From Apostichopus leukothele (Eukaryota > Echinodermata > Holothuroidea > Aspidochirotida > Stichopodidae): a stretch of DNA of 29,043 bases. The DNA is taken from NCBI GenBank assembly GCA_010014835.2, contig JAAAKB020000025.1, positions 1,016,897 through 1,045,939 of the forward strand. Reading direction: 5' to 3'. The translations under genes were made by a program, and so were the position numbers. The notes below the pieces were generated by a model. The model was not told the origin of the DNA. It saw only the letters and a program-made list of their open reading frames with translations, and searched no databases. Shown here one piece after another: positions 9,401-19,649 of the stretch (the first letter of the stretch is position 1; each line of letters starts with the position of its first letter).

Positions 9401-9576
9401 CATTGTGTTCCGTCAAGACGATCAATTTCGACATCGCTGTCCGATCCCGCTTCCTCTTCGCTGGTCTCCGGTTCGAACATGTAGGGAAAAACTTCCCCAC
9501 GATCGTCGACCATGTCCTCCATTTCCCTGCCTTCTTCGCTATCTGAATACTGTGTGTCAATGCCACCGGGAGCCAT
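9401..9576 (-). CDS. P2X7-ballast-type protein, exon 1
   Basis: Translation probably starts at 9576 (GCGAAATGGCT): MAPGGIDTQYSDSEEGREME, then DMVDDRG, EVFPYMFEPETSEEEAGSDS and DVEIDRLDGTQ, 58 codons plus TG. The exon ends before GTAACG and joins the next exon's G to complete Trp, so the splice is in phase with 8,482-8,703. An acidic, serine-rich leader with a PY-hydrophobic-FEP motif ahead of the W-C-x-C-G-x-C domain is what I recall of invertebrate P2X7-like proteins. In-frame ATG codons lie further upstream, but the plus-arm copy also has its ATG at this place, which supports the start. The joined product so far is about 132 residues, soluble, with no signal peptide. Confidence 0.85.
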
Positions 9577-10020
9577 TTCGCGATATGTATAACTATGCTG
9601 TGTATGCTGTGCTGTGTATATATGCGTACTACAGTGCGTGTGGTAGCAATAAGCAGTCCCATGCGACGATATCATGCACTTTCGACTTGGTAAACAAATG
9701 ACGTCATTTGTTTTCGACTTTCCCTGAACGAGTCAATCTAGCCGATTTTTGCGGAGTTTATGTTGCTTGATAGGAAGAAAATGCAAGGAATTTATGAAAA
9801 AAGAAGTCATTAGATGTTTTGTTCGATGTCTTATGTATCAATTTGTGATTTTTCATCTTAATCCAAATCTTAACTTTCTTGTAACAGACTGCTGAGAAAG
9901 GTAATATTTTCGAGAATTTTGAGATTTCTACGTACCCAATACACTGCGCAGAATATATACAGTTTGCACTCTTCTGCGCTTCCCCCCGTGACGTCACTGA
10001 ATCTATTACGTAATAGTACT
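9577..10020 (-). promoter_or_regulatory. Promoter of the P2X7-ballast-type gene with palindromic CREs
   Basis: Upstream of the start lie TATATA (9,617-9,622, minus-strand reading CATATATACAC), a full CRE TGACGTCA at 9,699-9,706 inside a 22-bp perfect palindrome (9,692-9,713), a second CRE GTGACGTCAC at 9,988-9,997, and the 14-bp palindrome CTATTACGTAATAG at 10,003-10,016. CRE sites bind CREB/ATF-type bZIP factors. The proximal CRE lies about 125 bp from the ATG, a usual place for a working CRE. The 9,988 CRE is also kept in the plus arm (3,731-3,740). That transcription is driven by these sites is inferred. Confidence 0.6.
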
Positions 10021-10140
10021 TTTTACCGATTTCTACCCCTTTGGAGACGGAAAATAATCGCGGTGTTGGGTTTTTCTTAATATAAGAATTGTTAAGTTTT
10101 ACATTATGTAAAGTCAAGTCTACGTGTCACTTGACCTTTA

Positions 10141-13100
10141 ACAAAGCTTGATATTGCTAAAACTGTATGTCAAAGGAGGAAGGGGGGGGGCGGACAAACC
10201 TTCGGAAAATTACCCCAAACTGGGAAAATTCAAAAGGATACGTAACGAGTGCCTGATATGTAGATTCAAACATTCTATGAAACTTGCTTGTGATCATGAA
10301 ACAATGCCAGGTGCTGATAATTAAAACCAACTGAATTTGAGTATGACAGGTTACAAAAAAAAAACGTTTACGAATGAGCTGGTTTATGTATTAGGCTGCA
10401 GCTGTAGGGGCCTGTTAACTCTTGTATTCGTACATCTAGAGAGGTTGTTGGGATCGTTCACAAATTGATAGAACAAAATTATTTGGGATGTTTCGTAACA
10501 CAGATAATATGCAAGTAAAGAATTAATTCACGAATGGTTGGCAGCATAATTAAAAGGGTACAGCAATATGCTGGTATAGGTCAACCTCATTAGTCTTTTG
10601 GTCTTTTCTCCTTGTATGAACTGACCGCGTTATTCCACTTTGTGATGGACTCTTAGGTCCTACAGCTATGGGACCCTAAGGGCTTTAAAAGTTTGCCAAA
10701 CTGGTCAATAAATTCTGGGTACTGTTCTGTACTGTACAGTATATTATCTCTATTCAACTCTCATGCTTATGAAAACAACTGTGGTCATCATGCTGCAAGG
10801 ACTTAATCCTCTTTGACTTCTCATTTCGATTAAACAGTTTGCACAGTATCTCATCCAAGCAGCTAACAAATTAGGAATACTTTAGCTTGTGTAATTAAAA
10901 CATAACTAGGTTCACCGTGAGTACAGTTACAGTAAAGTATAATATACGACAGCTTTCACTCAAAAGTATGCCATCAAATTTTTTTTGAACACTGAAGTTG
11001 CAGTATGGAATTGTTGTTCTTCCTATGTTGTGTTCCAGGCAGACTTGTAGCATGTGTGTACTGGTGCTGGTACAGTGTTCTAGCATAGTTACAGTATCTG
11101 TCCAGCACACAGACGTTTGGATCTGTATTTCGTACTCTGGTCATTTCAATAGTAGTATCGTAACTAATGCGTTGTATAGCAAGTTTTGTATTAGTAATAG
11201 TGGTGATTTATAACTAGCGCATATCCAACTGGAAGGGTGCTGAAGGCGCGGGGATACATACACTTGCTTAGTCTCATACTCATACCAGGGAAATTCTACT
11301 TGTACCCATACTCATGCTATTGTACTTACTGTATACTAAAAGTATGGTTGCAGTTTGTTAATTTGTGTAAATCAACAGTAAATTTCATGCCCTGTTTGAA
11401 AATGTTTTTGGGAAGGAAGGTAAATCAATTAATGTGAAACCAAAAATAAATCAATTTAACTCTGAGAGAATTAATTGGTGTCTTGACAGGTGTGAATGTG
11501 AACCAATTGGCTCTTCTTTACAGTATAATACAGTACTAGATGATCTACAGTACAGATGTATCAGATTTGTTCTGTTATTGACCCTTATATGAACTTCAGT
11601 ACTTAGCACCATTACTGTAGAATAGCTGTAGGAATTTGCAATGGCCTTGGTATGTGACTATTTTTGCTTTTGGTACTGTAGTTAGTGTACTGTACAGTGG
11701 GAAGCCTCATACTGTAATGTTTCTTTATACTGGTGTTAACATAAATATTTACTGTCTTGTGTCCCGTTGACAAACATGCACTCAGTACAGTATCTACCTA
11801 GCCTTCAGAAATTGGAAATTTTAGCATGATTCAATTTATAGGATGAAATGGTTAGAAAAAGAAAGAAAAAAAAGATCTGTATCATGTTCTAAACCGAACT
11901 AGGGTAATACAGATTCCAAACTGTACAAGAATTGCTTCTCATTTTGTGTCCAACCTTTTGGCAACATTTGCTAAACAATATGTGCACATATGCACCCTTC
12001 TACATCCCAACACCCCCCCCCCCTCCACCATCCTTGCCCTAAGGCAGGGTTGGTCTGTGTATGCAATCATATCACACCCCTATGACATTGTAGCAATTTG
12101 TCACTACTCAGTTTGTTCAGGTTTTTGCTACTTCATTATCTGAGAAACATTGAATGTAATTGAAGATCTGAATTCCACATCAGCATCTTTCCATTCTAGT
12201 TTCCATTATGAATATTCATACTAAGCCCACCAATGATGTCTGGCCAGTCATGCATTCAATGTGTGACTCTATTGACCTTGTTAGCCTTTGTCCTGTGTGA
12301 CCCTTTAAAGCTGTATATGTCTGTGCACTTGTGCAGCCAAAAGCTGATCAGGAAGGTGATAGAGAAACAAACACACAGTACATACACTAGACTACATATT
12401 ATATGCAGTATGTCATGTGACATTTTCATGTAATGCCGCAGCAAGCTTATTGATGGTTGAGAATTTTCTCCCAGGGGAGATGCTTCACAGCAGTGGATGT
12501 GTATGACCAGAGTATGTAAGAGGGAGCACACAATATATATACATATATATTTAGATATATAATTAAATGCATGGATCATGGTCAAAGCATACTGACAGCT
12601 ATGCAAAGTTAGGGCAATAAGAAGTAAAAAATCAAGGGCTAATGTTGTTTTCTTATACCTCATTATTTGGAAGTGTTATTAGGTTATGCACTGTTTTCCA
12701 CTTATTTTGCCAAGTTTCTTGCTTTTAGTTCAAGAGGATAGACAAATTGGCTCTGAATTTAGGACTCATTAGTTTTGAAGTTATTCAAATGTATCGTTCC
12801 ATATTTGTAGGGATAAGGTGGGTTGACTATCATATCATTCGAGTGGATACTTTTGTATACATTGTACAGTAGTTTCAGAATCATTATAAATTTATATTGC
12901 CTTTTTGCTCAATGGATGTGATGCATACATGTATGTTAACTATAAGTGTGAAGTTATATCACAATTAGGTCTTAAATACAGTACAGTAGGTGAATGTAAG
13001 CACTCAGCAATCAACACTCTCTCCTCACGGTAGAAGTAGCCATGTCCACTACTCAGTAAAACCCGAAAATGTCCCTACAGTCCATTGCAGAATTTGCAGG

Positions 13101-13429
13101 AAGTAATTTGTAGAATCATACTACAGTACTACAGTAAATGAAAACATCTACCAACATACTGTAGAATGTTTGGCCGCAACCACAGTGAGTTCCCCTTCCA
13201 CGTACAGTACTATAGCCTGCTGTACAGTACTTATATGCTACCACTACCTCACAGTGTTTCTGTAGCATTTTATAGTATTTGGTCTACATTAAAGTATGTA
13301 AGACCAGCAGACCTATCAAACTGTACATGTATGCAAGTATGTATACCTTCAGGAATTAGTTTTATTTTGGATTCCATGTGTAATGGACTGAAAATAAGCT
13401 GGGATATCAACCAGGCCTCACAATAACAG
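10141..13429. other. Long non-coding stretch, start of the TACTGTA-rich tract
   Basis: I find no coding exon on either strand. A poly-G run lies near 10,183, a bulged hairpin at 10,652-10,680, a poly-C run at 12,010-12,022 and a small TATA-rich patch near 12,530-12,560. The 135-residue minus frame at 12,256-12,663 is hydrophobic but lacks any known motif. The region could hold untranslated first exons of the p66 gene; none can be fixed by sequence alone. Confidence 0.4.
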
Positions 13430-14870
13430 TCGCCAACTTACCATTGGCGAGTAGAATTTTAGTTTTGGCATATAGAGAGTGCTCTACGCTAGACAGTTTG
13501 GTGAGTGACTTATGGACTCGAGTCATTCCACAATATAAGCAAGAATATCATTGCAAACAGATCACTGAATGATGAAAGCAGTACCTTGGCAAACTTGAAT
13601 CAAGTTTAAGTTATAAACTGATTCTTTTTTCAATGACCAATCTCAATGGGAATTAACTGTGTAAAATGGTTCGCTTAACTGGGCATGCATTATATTACAG
13701 GAATTTTTTGTGCTGTAGTTTTTCACGAACTTTACAGAGCATTCCATCCATTTGTAAACATACAGGGGATACATTTTGATATAATATAACCATTTATTAC
13801 AGGGAACGGGTAGAGCTTCCGAAGTACGTAATGTGTTTTAAAAGCATTCATAAACAAGTTGTGTTTATATATTAATTTCTATACCAATTAAAAAAAGTTT
13901 GTTTAACATCGATATCATGACAGTTTGGTATTGCACAGGCAACCCCTAAACAGTGGAGTACACCACAAATGGCCCAAGTAGGCTAATAACAATGAACATG
14001 TGGAAATCCCCATCTCAGTACAGGAGCACTAAATTACCAAACTGTTAAACAAGTTGTAGCCACTACATTCAGAGTTTGGCGATACGAAAATCCTCACAAA
14101 TACCCATTTAGAGCTGATATGCAAACAGTCAAATCCACGATTACCTTTCAAAGCATGAAACTGCCAAGTTCGTTAGGCTCCACGTGCCATACACTTACAA
14201 TGGTAGGATAGTATTAGGTTCGTTATCACAAAATCGTGAAGAAAAATGTTTCGTGTCAGAATACCAATACAGGTAATGTGGCCAAACACCTAAATTATTT
14301 CTTTAAGCATTTTCTACATGTTTACATTGGTCATAATTCCTAAAAAAATCTAGTTTTTACACTAGTTAGGTATCATTCACTGCCATGACTTTTTGCAAAG
14401 AATTTTCTGAGTTTCACTCGAAACACAGGTTGCTAGTGGAAGGAAGATCTTTGTTAACTTTAAATGTTCATTGCGGGAAAGATTATAAATCGAGTAGTGG
14501 CTCAAAGTTGCAGCGAGGTACTGTATGGGTGTACTCGTGCACACCTAGTCAGTATGTCTAATACTACAGGAGCCCTAATGTTACAAAAGCCAAGCTACCT
14601 TTGTAGGCAATTTTACCGATGTTCTTTGGAATTGTTTGAGACACAATAGGCCTACTGTAGCTGCATATTAATGATTTTACGACATGTTGTACGTTGGTCA
14701 TTACTTTCTGTTGATGGAAAAAGTGTAAAAATACTGCACAGAAAGATACTACATGTACAGTATTATGGAGTACTTTAGAAACGTTGCGATAATAGTGGCT
14801 ACTGAATTTTGTGTCTTGGCGAGTAGAGTTTTAGTCATGGTCGCCAAATTGCGAGTACTTTTAAAAATAG
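13430..14870 (+). mobile_element. Dispersed element, long copy B
   Basis: Matches the reverse complement of 2,262-2,845 across its length (see that entry). The phrase TTGGCGAGTAGARTTTTAGT occurs near both ends in the same direction (13,444 and 14,816). Close to each, TCGCCA and TGGCGA form short inverted repeats. The right end carries GCGAGTACTTTTAAAA, shared with copy A. About 0.45 kb near the right end (14,350-14,810) is absent from copy A and could be a later insertion, or lost from A. No intact frame encodes a transposase; this looks like an old non-autonomous element of unnamed family. Confidence 0.65.
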
Positions 14871-16966
14871 TTTTTGATGCCTGATACCAACTGAGAGTGT
14901 CTTGTACAAGTTGTGTGTGTGTTTGTGTGTGTTAACAATACCAGCCTGTGTCATTGATAATGAGCATCAGTTTGGTGATAGCAAGGTGTGGTTACATTGA
15001 AAGGGTCAAGTTGTGAACTTACAAAATGGTATTTATCAGAACTTCATTGTAGACATTTGTCTGTGTGTGAATGCTTTTTAAATACCAGTTGACTATTAGG
15101 GACTTAATTTGAGGTGCAATTTCTATAGTGTTCTGCATGCTGTTCCCAATCACTTGGACTGTGCAACGGTATTGTGTATTGTAAGTCTTTGTGTTCATTT
15201 CTGATACATATAGTTGGTAGGATTATATGTTCATGTTTGTGTTGTTGATAAACTTTTACATATTTTGTGACTTTACATATTTTACATATTTTGTGACAAG
15301 GAGGGAGAAGCTGGTGGGGGGGGGGGGAGAGGGGAGGTGAGGGGGAAATAGCTGGTCAGTAAGTAAAACATCGTCATATGAGTACCATGGTTATGATAGA
15401 TTGGAGTTGTAGGAACTGTATAACATTAACATTGTGAGAATATTCTCCTGTGCAAAACACACATTGTAACGTTGGATATCAAAAGTACAGCACACAACTT
15501 AAAAATCCATGCATCGTAAATGGTGTTTCCAATTCTTAATAGAGTGCAAAAGATGTGTAATCATCAGCATATGGAACTTTGAAGACTGGTAGCCTTTGGA
15601 CTCTTGAACATTCAAAGCAAAAAAACTAGACATAACATTTGTTGCGGCTATAGGTCTATCAAGTTTGAAAGATAAGCTGACTAATTGGGTTTATATTTGC
15701 AGTACTTTGGGTAGCACATGGATTGCCAAGCAAAACCTGTTTCTTACTGTGCAGAAATGTTGTGAATATTTTATGGTTAGACACTAAGTACAGTATACTC
15801 GTCAGCTATGCCATTCTTTAAGTTTCTATGATGTAACTGTATCTAATGTGTTTGTTTGTGATAGCTAGGATCGACAGTTTCCATAGTTTCAGTTAATTGG
15901 TGAACATGTACTTTAAGTAAACCCTTTGATGCTGTACTCTTTTTTACCTTCCTCAAATACTACTGTATGTGAGTGGTTTTAACCTACAGTAGGATAAGCA
16001 ACACAGTATTTGTCGGAAATCCGATCAAGTGTTTTTTTGCCAAAATTGATGATATTGTTTGTCTTGCTTACTGTATTTTTGTAGTAATTGCTATCATTTA
16101 CATTATATATTTATATACAGGCATATATCACACATACAGTGAGACCAAGGTTTTTAATTTTGTTTCTTGATTGAATGGCAAATGATCCAGCAGTCTATAG
16201 AGCTCTATTCATGTGCACAATACTAGTGATACCTCTGGACACCTGTTATAGTTATTACTGTGTGCAACCATATATGATACTGTAGGTACTAAACTCACTG
16301 TACTGTACAGTACTAGCTAATAGAGATGGGTGCGGTACTAAGCTGGTGTTGAATGTGTAGAGAAAGTTAGTCTTGTAGCTCCATACAACTCCTCCATACA
16401 GGGTTGATTAATACTTCATACAAGGACAAAATACTTTGATCAAAGGTCATGTATGACAATTGAATGTTGTACTGAACACACAATGACAAGTGAAGAAGTC
16501 ATTCCACAAAATCCCTGTCTCTTACTGTTCTGACTTGTAAACTAAGTGATCTAGCTTCTGCAGGAAGTGTGTAAAACTTGTGTAATGTTCCAATGATGGA
16601 AAAAGTACTGGACTGCAGGTGCTGCATATTACAGATGACTGTATATAAATATGACTTCCTTAAACTCATGTTTGGGATCCTTATAGTATTACTGTACTGT
16701 ATGAGTATATAGGGGGTACATATGGTCAATGTGGCTTTTCGCTAATGTAATATCTGAGTTGGTAGGAATGGTTAAATTGCATAAGTGTGTTAAGTTGTTC
16801 TTGGCTACTACAGTGGTATATATGCATGACTGCAAACATCTAGGTTGAAAATCATCTGTGAAAAGAAAAATGAAATTGAAACTAGAAAGCTTCTGGAAAG
16901 TATAGATTTACCTGTTACAGTATATATTTCACGTTGATCAAGCAACCTCATGGTCAAACAAGTGGG

Positions 16967-17049
16967 GATTTGTGTATACTTGCTTAAAATGCAGTATCAT
17001 ATAACATGAGATGTTAACACCTTCATTGTTAAAGTTGCACAGTGAAATT
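16967..17049 (+). repeat. 80-bp duplicated segment, copy 1
   Basis: Starts GATTTGTGTATACTTGCTTA and ends TTGCACAGTGAAAT. The same text returns at 17,931-18,009 in direct orientation with few differences. It is followed at 17,061-17,090 by two exact 15-bp copies of GTTCGAGTTACACCA. Confidence 0.8.
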
Positions 17050-17930
17050 TTATTCTCGATGTTCGAGTTACACCAGTTCGAGTTACACCAGTGCAATCTA
17101 TGATGTTCTTGTTAACATTTCCAACAGAATTGTGAATAAATTCTCAATTTGCACAAATTAAAGTATTGTACGAACAAAGAAAGTGTCATGGCATCACTTT
17201 GTGAAATGCTGTACTTAATTGTTGTTTTCTTTTTTTGCAACACTATGCACTCTCGTAACAGTTCTATGGGAAACACCACTGCTCCATGGTAACAACGCAC
17301 ACTTGTAGTGTACTGTTGTACACAGTGCTGTATGACAGTGTCACACTGTAGTGAACTTGTACTGTAATGTACAGTGTGTGCATTGCCAGTGAGTGAGTCA
17401 GAACTGATTTAGTATTAACAGTACAAGCAGCAGGTTAATTTATTGGGAGCCCAATCCACCAGGATAGCTCAAAGGAAGGATGTTTAGAATGTAAGTCGGA
17501 TGTAAAAAATAATGTAAACAACAATGCTGGTGAACATTACTACATGCCTCTCACAAAACACTTTGAACTGAAAGTTACAATCAAAGTCGAACATTATATG
17601 GCAGTGTTGGACCCATTGCTGTAGTTGAAAACCCTTAGTTCGAACATACCTGTGCTGTAACTTGTGTACTCGATAAATACAGAGAGTTTTACAGAAGTCT
17701 GTGAGGTCATATGTAACAATTCTTGAAGTAACCAAGTTTGTTAGATTTGGGTACTGTAAGTACTTGGGTTAGATGTGTAAATGATACCTATTCTATTGAG
17801 TGCAGCTGTAATTTGTCTACCTCTAGCTAGGGTTGAATTCCATAGATCTTAGACTTGAGAGTGATACTGTATGTCAGTAAATCGTGTCCATTGGTCAGTA
17901 CCCATCCTCTCAGTGACATGTATGAAAGGT

Positions 17931-18009
17931 GATTTGTGTATACTTGCTTAAAATGTGTCATATAATATGAGATGTTAACACCTTCATTGGTGAAGTTGCA
18001 CAGTGAAAT
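17931..18009 (+). repeat. 80-bp duplicated segment, copy 2
   Basis: Direct copy of 16,967-17,049, about 0.96 kb away, with a 4-bp shorter middle and a few substitutions. The sequence between the copies shows no element ends that I can recognise. Confidence 0.8.
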
Positions 18010-18200
18010 GTAGTTAGTTATAAATTTCACGAATATTCATGACACTTGGTTTTTTGTTTGTTTTTTTTTGTAATGAAAATAGATGAATTGTTCTCTTCTG
18101 AGTGTGATCTACATTCCTACTGTAAGATGAATGGTACTGTAAAGTAAATCTTATTCTCTTGTCTCTTTTTCTAATCTCACAATCTGTCATAATTTTTCAG

Positions 18201-18343
18201 GTGAAATCGTTGGCGCAGATTGAAGTTATGGATGAGATTACTGAAGGATCTGGTGATACATCCTCTCTAAAACGACAGCTTAACCATGAAGGAGAGAAAG
18301 GTGCAAATGGCGATGATGCTGCTGCAGAGTCCCCTCCAAAGAG
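18201..18343 (+). CDS. GATAD2: p66/GATAD2 homologue, first coding exon
   Basis: An AATTTTTCAG acceptor precedes the exon and AAAGAG before GTAAGAC ends it. The likely start is ATG at 18,228: MDEITEGSGDTSSLKRQLNH, then EGEKG and AAAESPPKR. The frame is also open from 18,201, so an upstream exon could add residues. The S-x-KRxL and SPPKRPKL blocks resemble the short basic N-terminus of vertebrate GATAD2A (SQKRALE, ESKKIKM). The exon ends in phase 2 and joins 18,732 to make ...PPKR-PKLSDDDSQ, which looks like a nuclear localisation signal. The identification rests on the exon at 20,133-21,120. Confidence 0.8.
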
Positions 18344-18731
18344 GTAAGACCACGCCAAAAAAATGAAATAAAATAAATCAAATCAAATAAGTAAATAAAA
18401 AAAGCTGTCCATAAATTTATTAAATCTGTGGAGAGTGAAAGGTATGGTGACTTGAACCGCACAATTTCCATTTCTAAACCATCTTCTTTGTTTGAATTGT
18501 GATTATTCGGAACTTGCACACACAAAAAAAACAACAACGACAATAGAACAGTCTTTGTTTACCCCACTGTCACTCAACCTGTGAATAGGCTTGTTAATGT
18601 CCACTCAGTATGAGTGGAACGTATTTTGTCATGACCTGGAAAAACGTAATATTAAATTCCACAAGCGATGTTAAAGTACATGGTTAGACTGCCCTCGGTT
18701 CATTATATTTATTCTTCTACCTCCTCTACAG
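18344..18731 (+). other. p66 intron
   Basis: A 388-bp GT-AG intron (GTAAGAC ... CTCTACAG). A-rich at its start; no other feature seen. Confidence 0.8.
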
Positions 18732-19649
18732 ACCGAAGCTTTCAGATGATGATTCCCAGGTAACGAACCACAAGACTTTCTCAGAGGCAGATTCTGCCAA
18801 TTTGAATGGTGCAATTGCCAAATTGAGTGACTCTGTTAATGATGTAGAAAACAACTCTATTATACACTCTCAGGAAACAGTTAAGCCAAACACATCACCT
18901 ACATTAGAGAGAACATTACCATCCAATGGAGAAGGTGTCGAATCTACCACGGACTGCGCGGCTATGCAAAGAAATGAAGATGACAACGACGACTCCAAGG
19001 AGGTGACGGAGAAAGAGGAGAAAGAAGAAAGTAATGTAATTGAGGAAAATGAAAATTCTAGAACTTCAGCCTTGGAAGAGGAAGGTAATACTTTGGGAAA
19101 AGATTCCGGCAGTCCAGAAGAGAAAATTTATGATCAAAGCAATGCTAAAGAAGAAGAAGGTGCACATAGTGAAGGTGATAAGGGGGAGGATGATGTGGTT
19201 CCCATGGAAACAGACACAGCAAACTGTAATCAAAGTACAGAGGATAGTAACCAAACTGAAGGACAAAAACAGGATCTTCCTTTCTTATCAAGTGCAAGGC
19301 CTGAAAGTGACAATATAAGTCAAGTTCAAGCAGAGGCGATTTCAGAAAGCAGTAAGGATGATAAGATAGAACCGGAACACAAAGAAAAAGATGTGAGCTC
19401 ATCATTTAAAGACCCAGAGATAAAGCCAGCCATTACATTGGTCAAGAGGTCAAGTAGAAAGGATGCGTCTGGATCTGGCAGGGGTGTCTTAAACTCTACT
19501 ATTACTCCAGTGAGAGGAGATGAGTTGGCAGATGAGGAAAACATGGATGATGATGATGATATGGAGGATGATGATGGCATGGATGAGATGGAAGAGGTTA
19601 TCGGGGGCAATGGACAGAGGATGACAAGAAGCAGAACCAGAAAGGCAAA
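18732..19649 (+). CDS. GATAD2: p66/GATAD2 homologue, acidic low-complexity exon
   Basis: A 918-bp exon (CTCTACAG before it, GTGAGT after it) of about 306 residues, open throughout. It is rich in Glu, Asp, Ser, Asn and Lys, with stretches such as KEVTEKEEKEES and an acidic run DDDDDMEDDDGMDEMEE near the end, followed directly by a basic patch QRMTRSRTRKAK. No folded domain is visible; it should be disordered and nuclear. Vertebrate GATAD2A/B have only a short segment between the basic N-terminus and the first conserved region, so this exon is a large expansion. It splices in phase 2 to 20,133 (K-GIEEAPPKS). The acid run and basic tail could contact histones or DNA; that is inference. Confidence 0.82.

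Larger units (their letters stand above)
9325..10140 (-). repeat. Inverted-duplication arm 2 (P2X7-ballast 5' module, intact)
   Basis: Reverse partner of 3,600-4,412; it contains promoter, first exon and the start of intron 1. Homology ends near AAAGGTCAAG on the outer side and fades after the CCTAGAACCGATA phrase (about 9,325) on the inner side. The second exon at 8,482-8,703 is not duplicated on the other side. The minus frame at 9,758-10,117 overlaps the outer part and shares about 40 similar residues with the plus frame at 3,563-3,856. Confidence 0.85.
10730..18140. repeat. Tract enriched in TACTGTA / TACAGTA words
   Basis: Over about 7.4 kb the 7-mers TACTGTA and TACAGTA, and the 12-bp palindrome they form (TACTGTACAGTA at 10,730-10,741 and 16,301-16,312; partial at 11,688-11,698), recur every few hundred bases or closer. 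Examples are 11,519-11,560, 11,785, 12,866, 12,977, 13,120-13,140, 13,201-13,240, 14,756, 15,788, 16,689, 16,917, 17,340-17,370, 17,753, 17,866 and 18,119-18,140. Such words are rare in the first 10 kb and after 18.2 kb. They are not in a fixed period, so this is word enrichment, not a satellite. Confidence 0.65.
14871..18200. other. Non-coding stretch upstream of the p66 coding exon
   Basis: Probably intron or 5' region of the p66 gene. It holds GT-rich microsatellite (about 14,914-14,932), a poly-G run (15,316-15,327), many TACTGTA words and two copies of an 80-bp sequence (16,967-17,049 and 17,931-18,009). I see no coding exon here. Confidence 0.4.

Noticed and set aside
12256-12663. 135-residue minus-strand frame, hydrophobic
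   Set aside because: No known motif, no splice or promoter context; AT-rich DNA readily gives such frames.
16499-16729. Frame with LPAEARSLSLQVRTVRD, resembling the end of a LINE reverse transcriptase
   Set aside because: The similarity is short and no other reverse transcriptase block lies nearby.
19066-19405. Minus-strand frames opposite the acidic p66 exon
   Set aside because: They are shadows of the Glu/Asp-rich coding strand.
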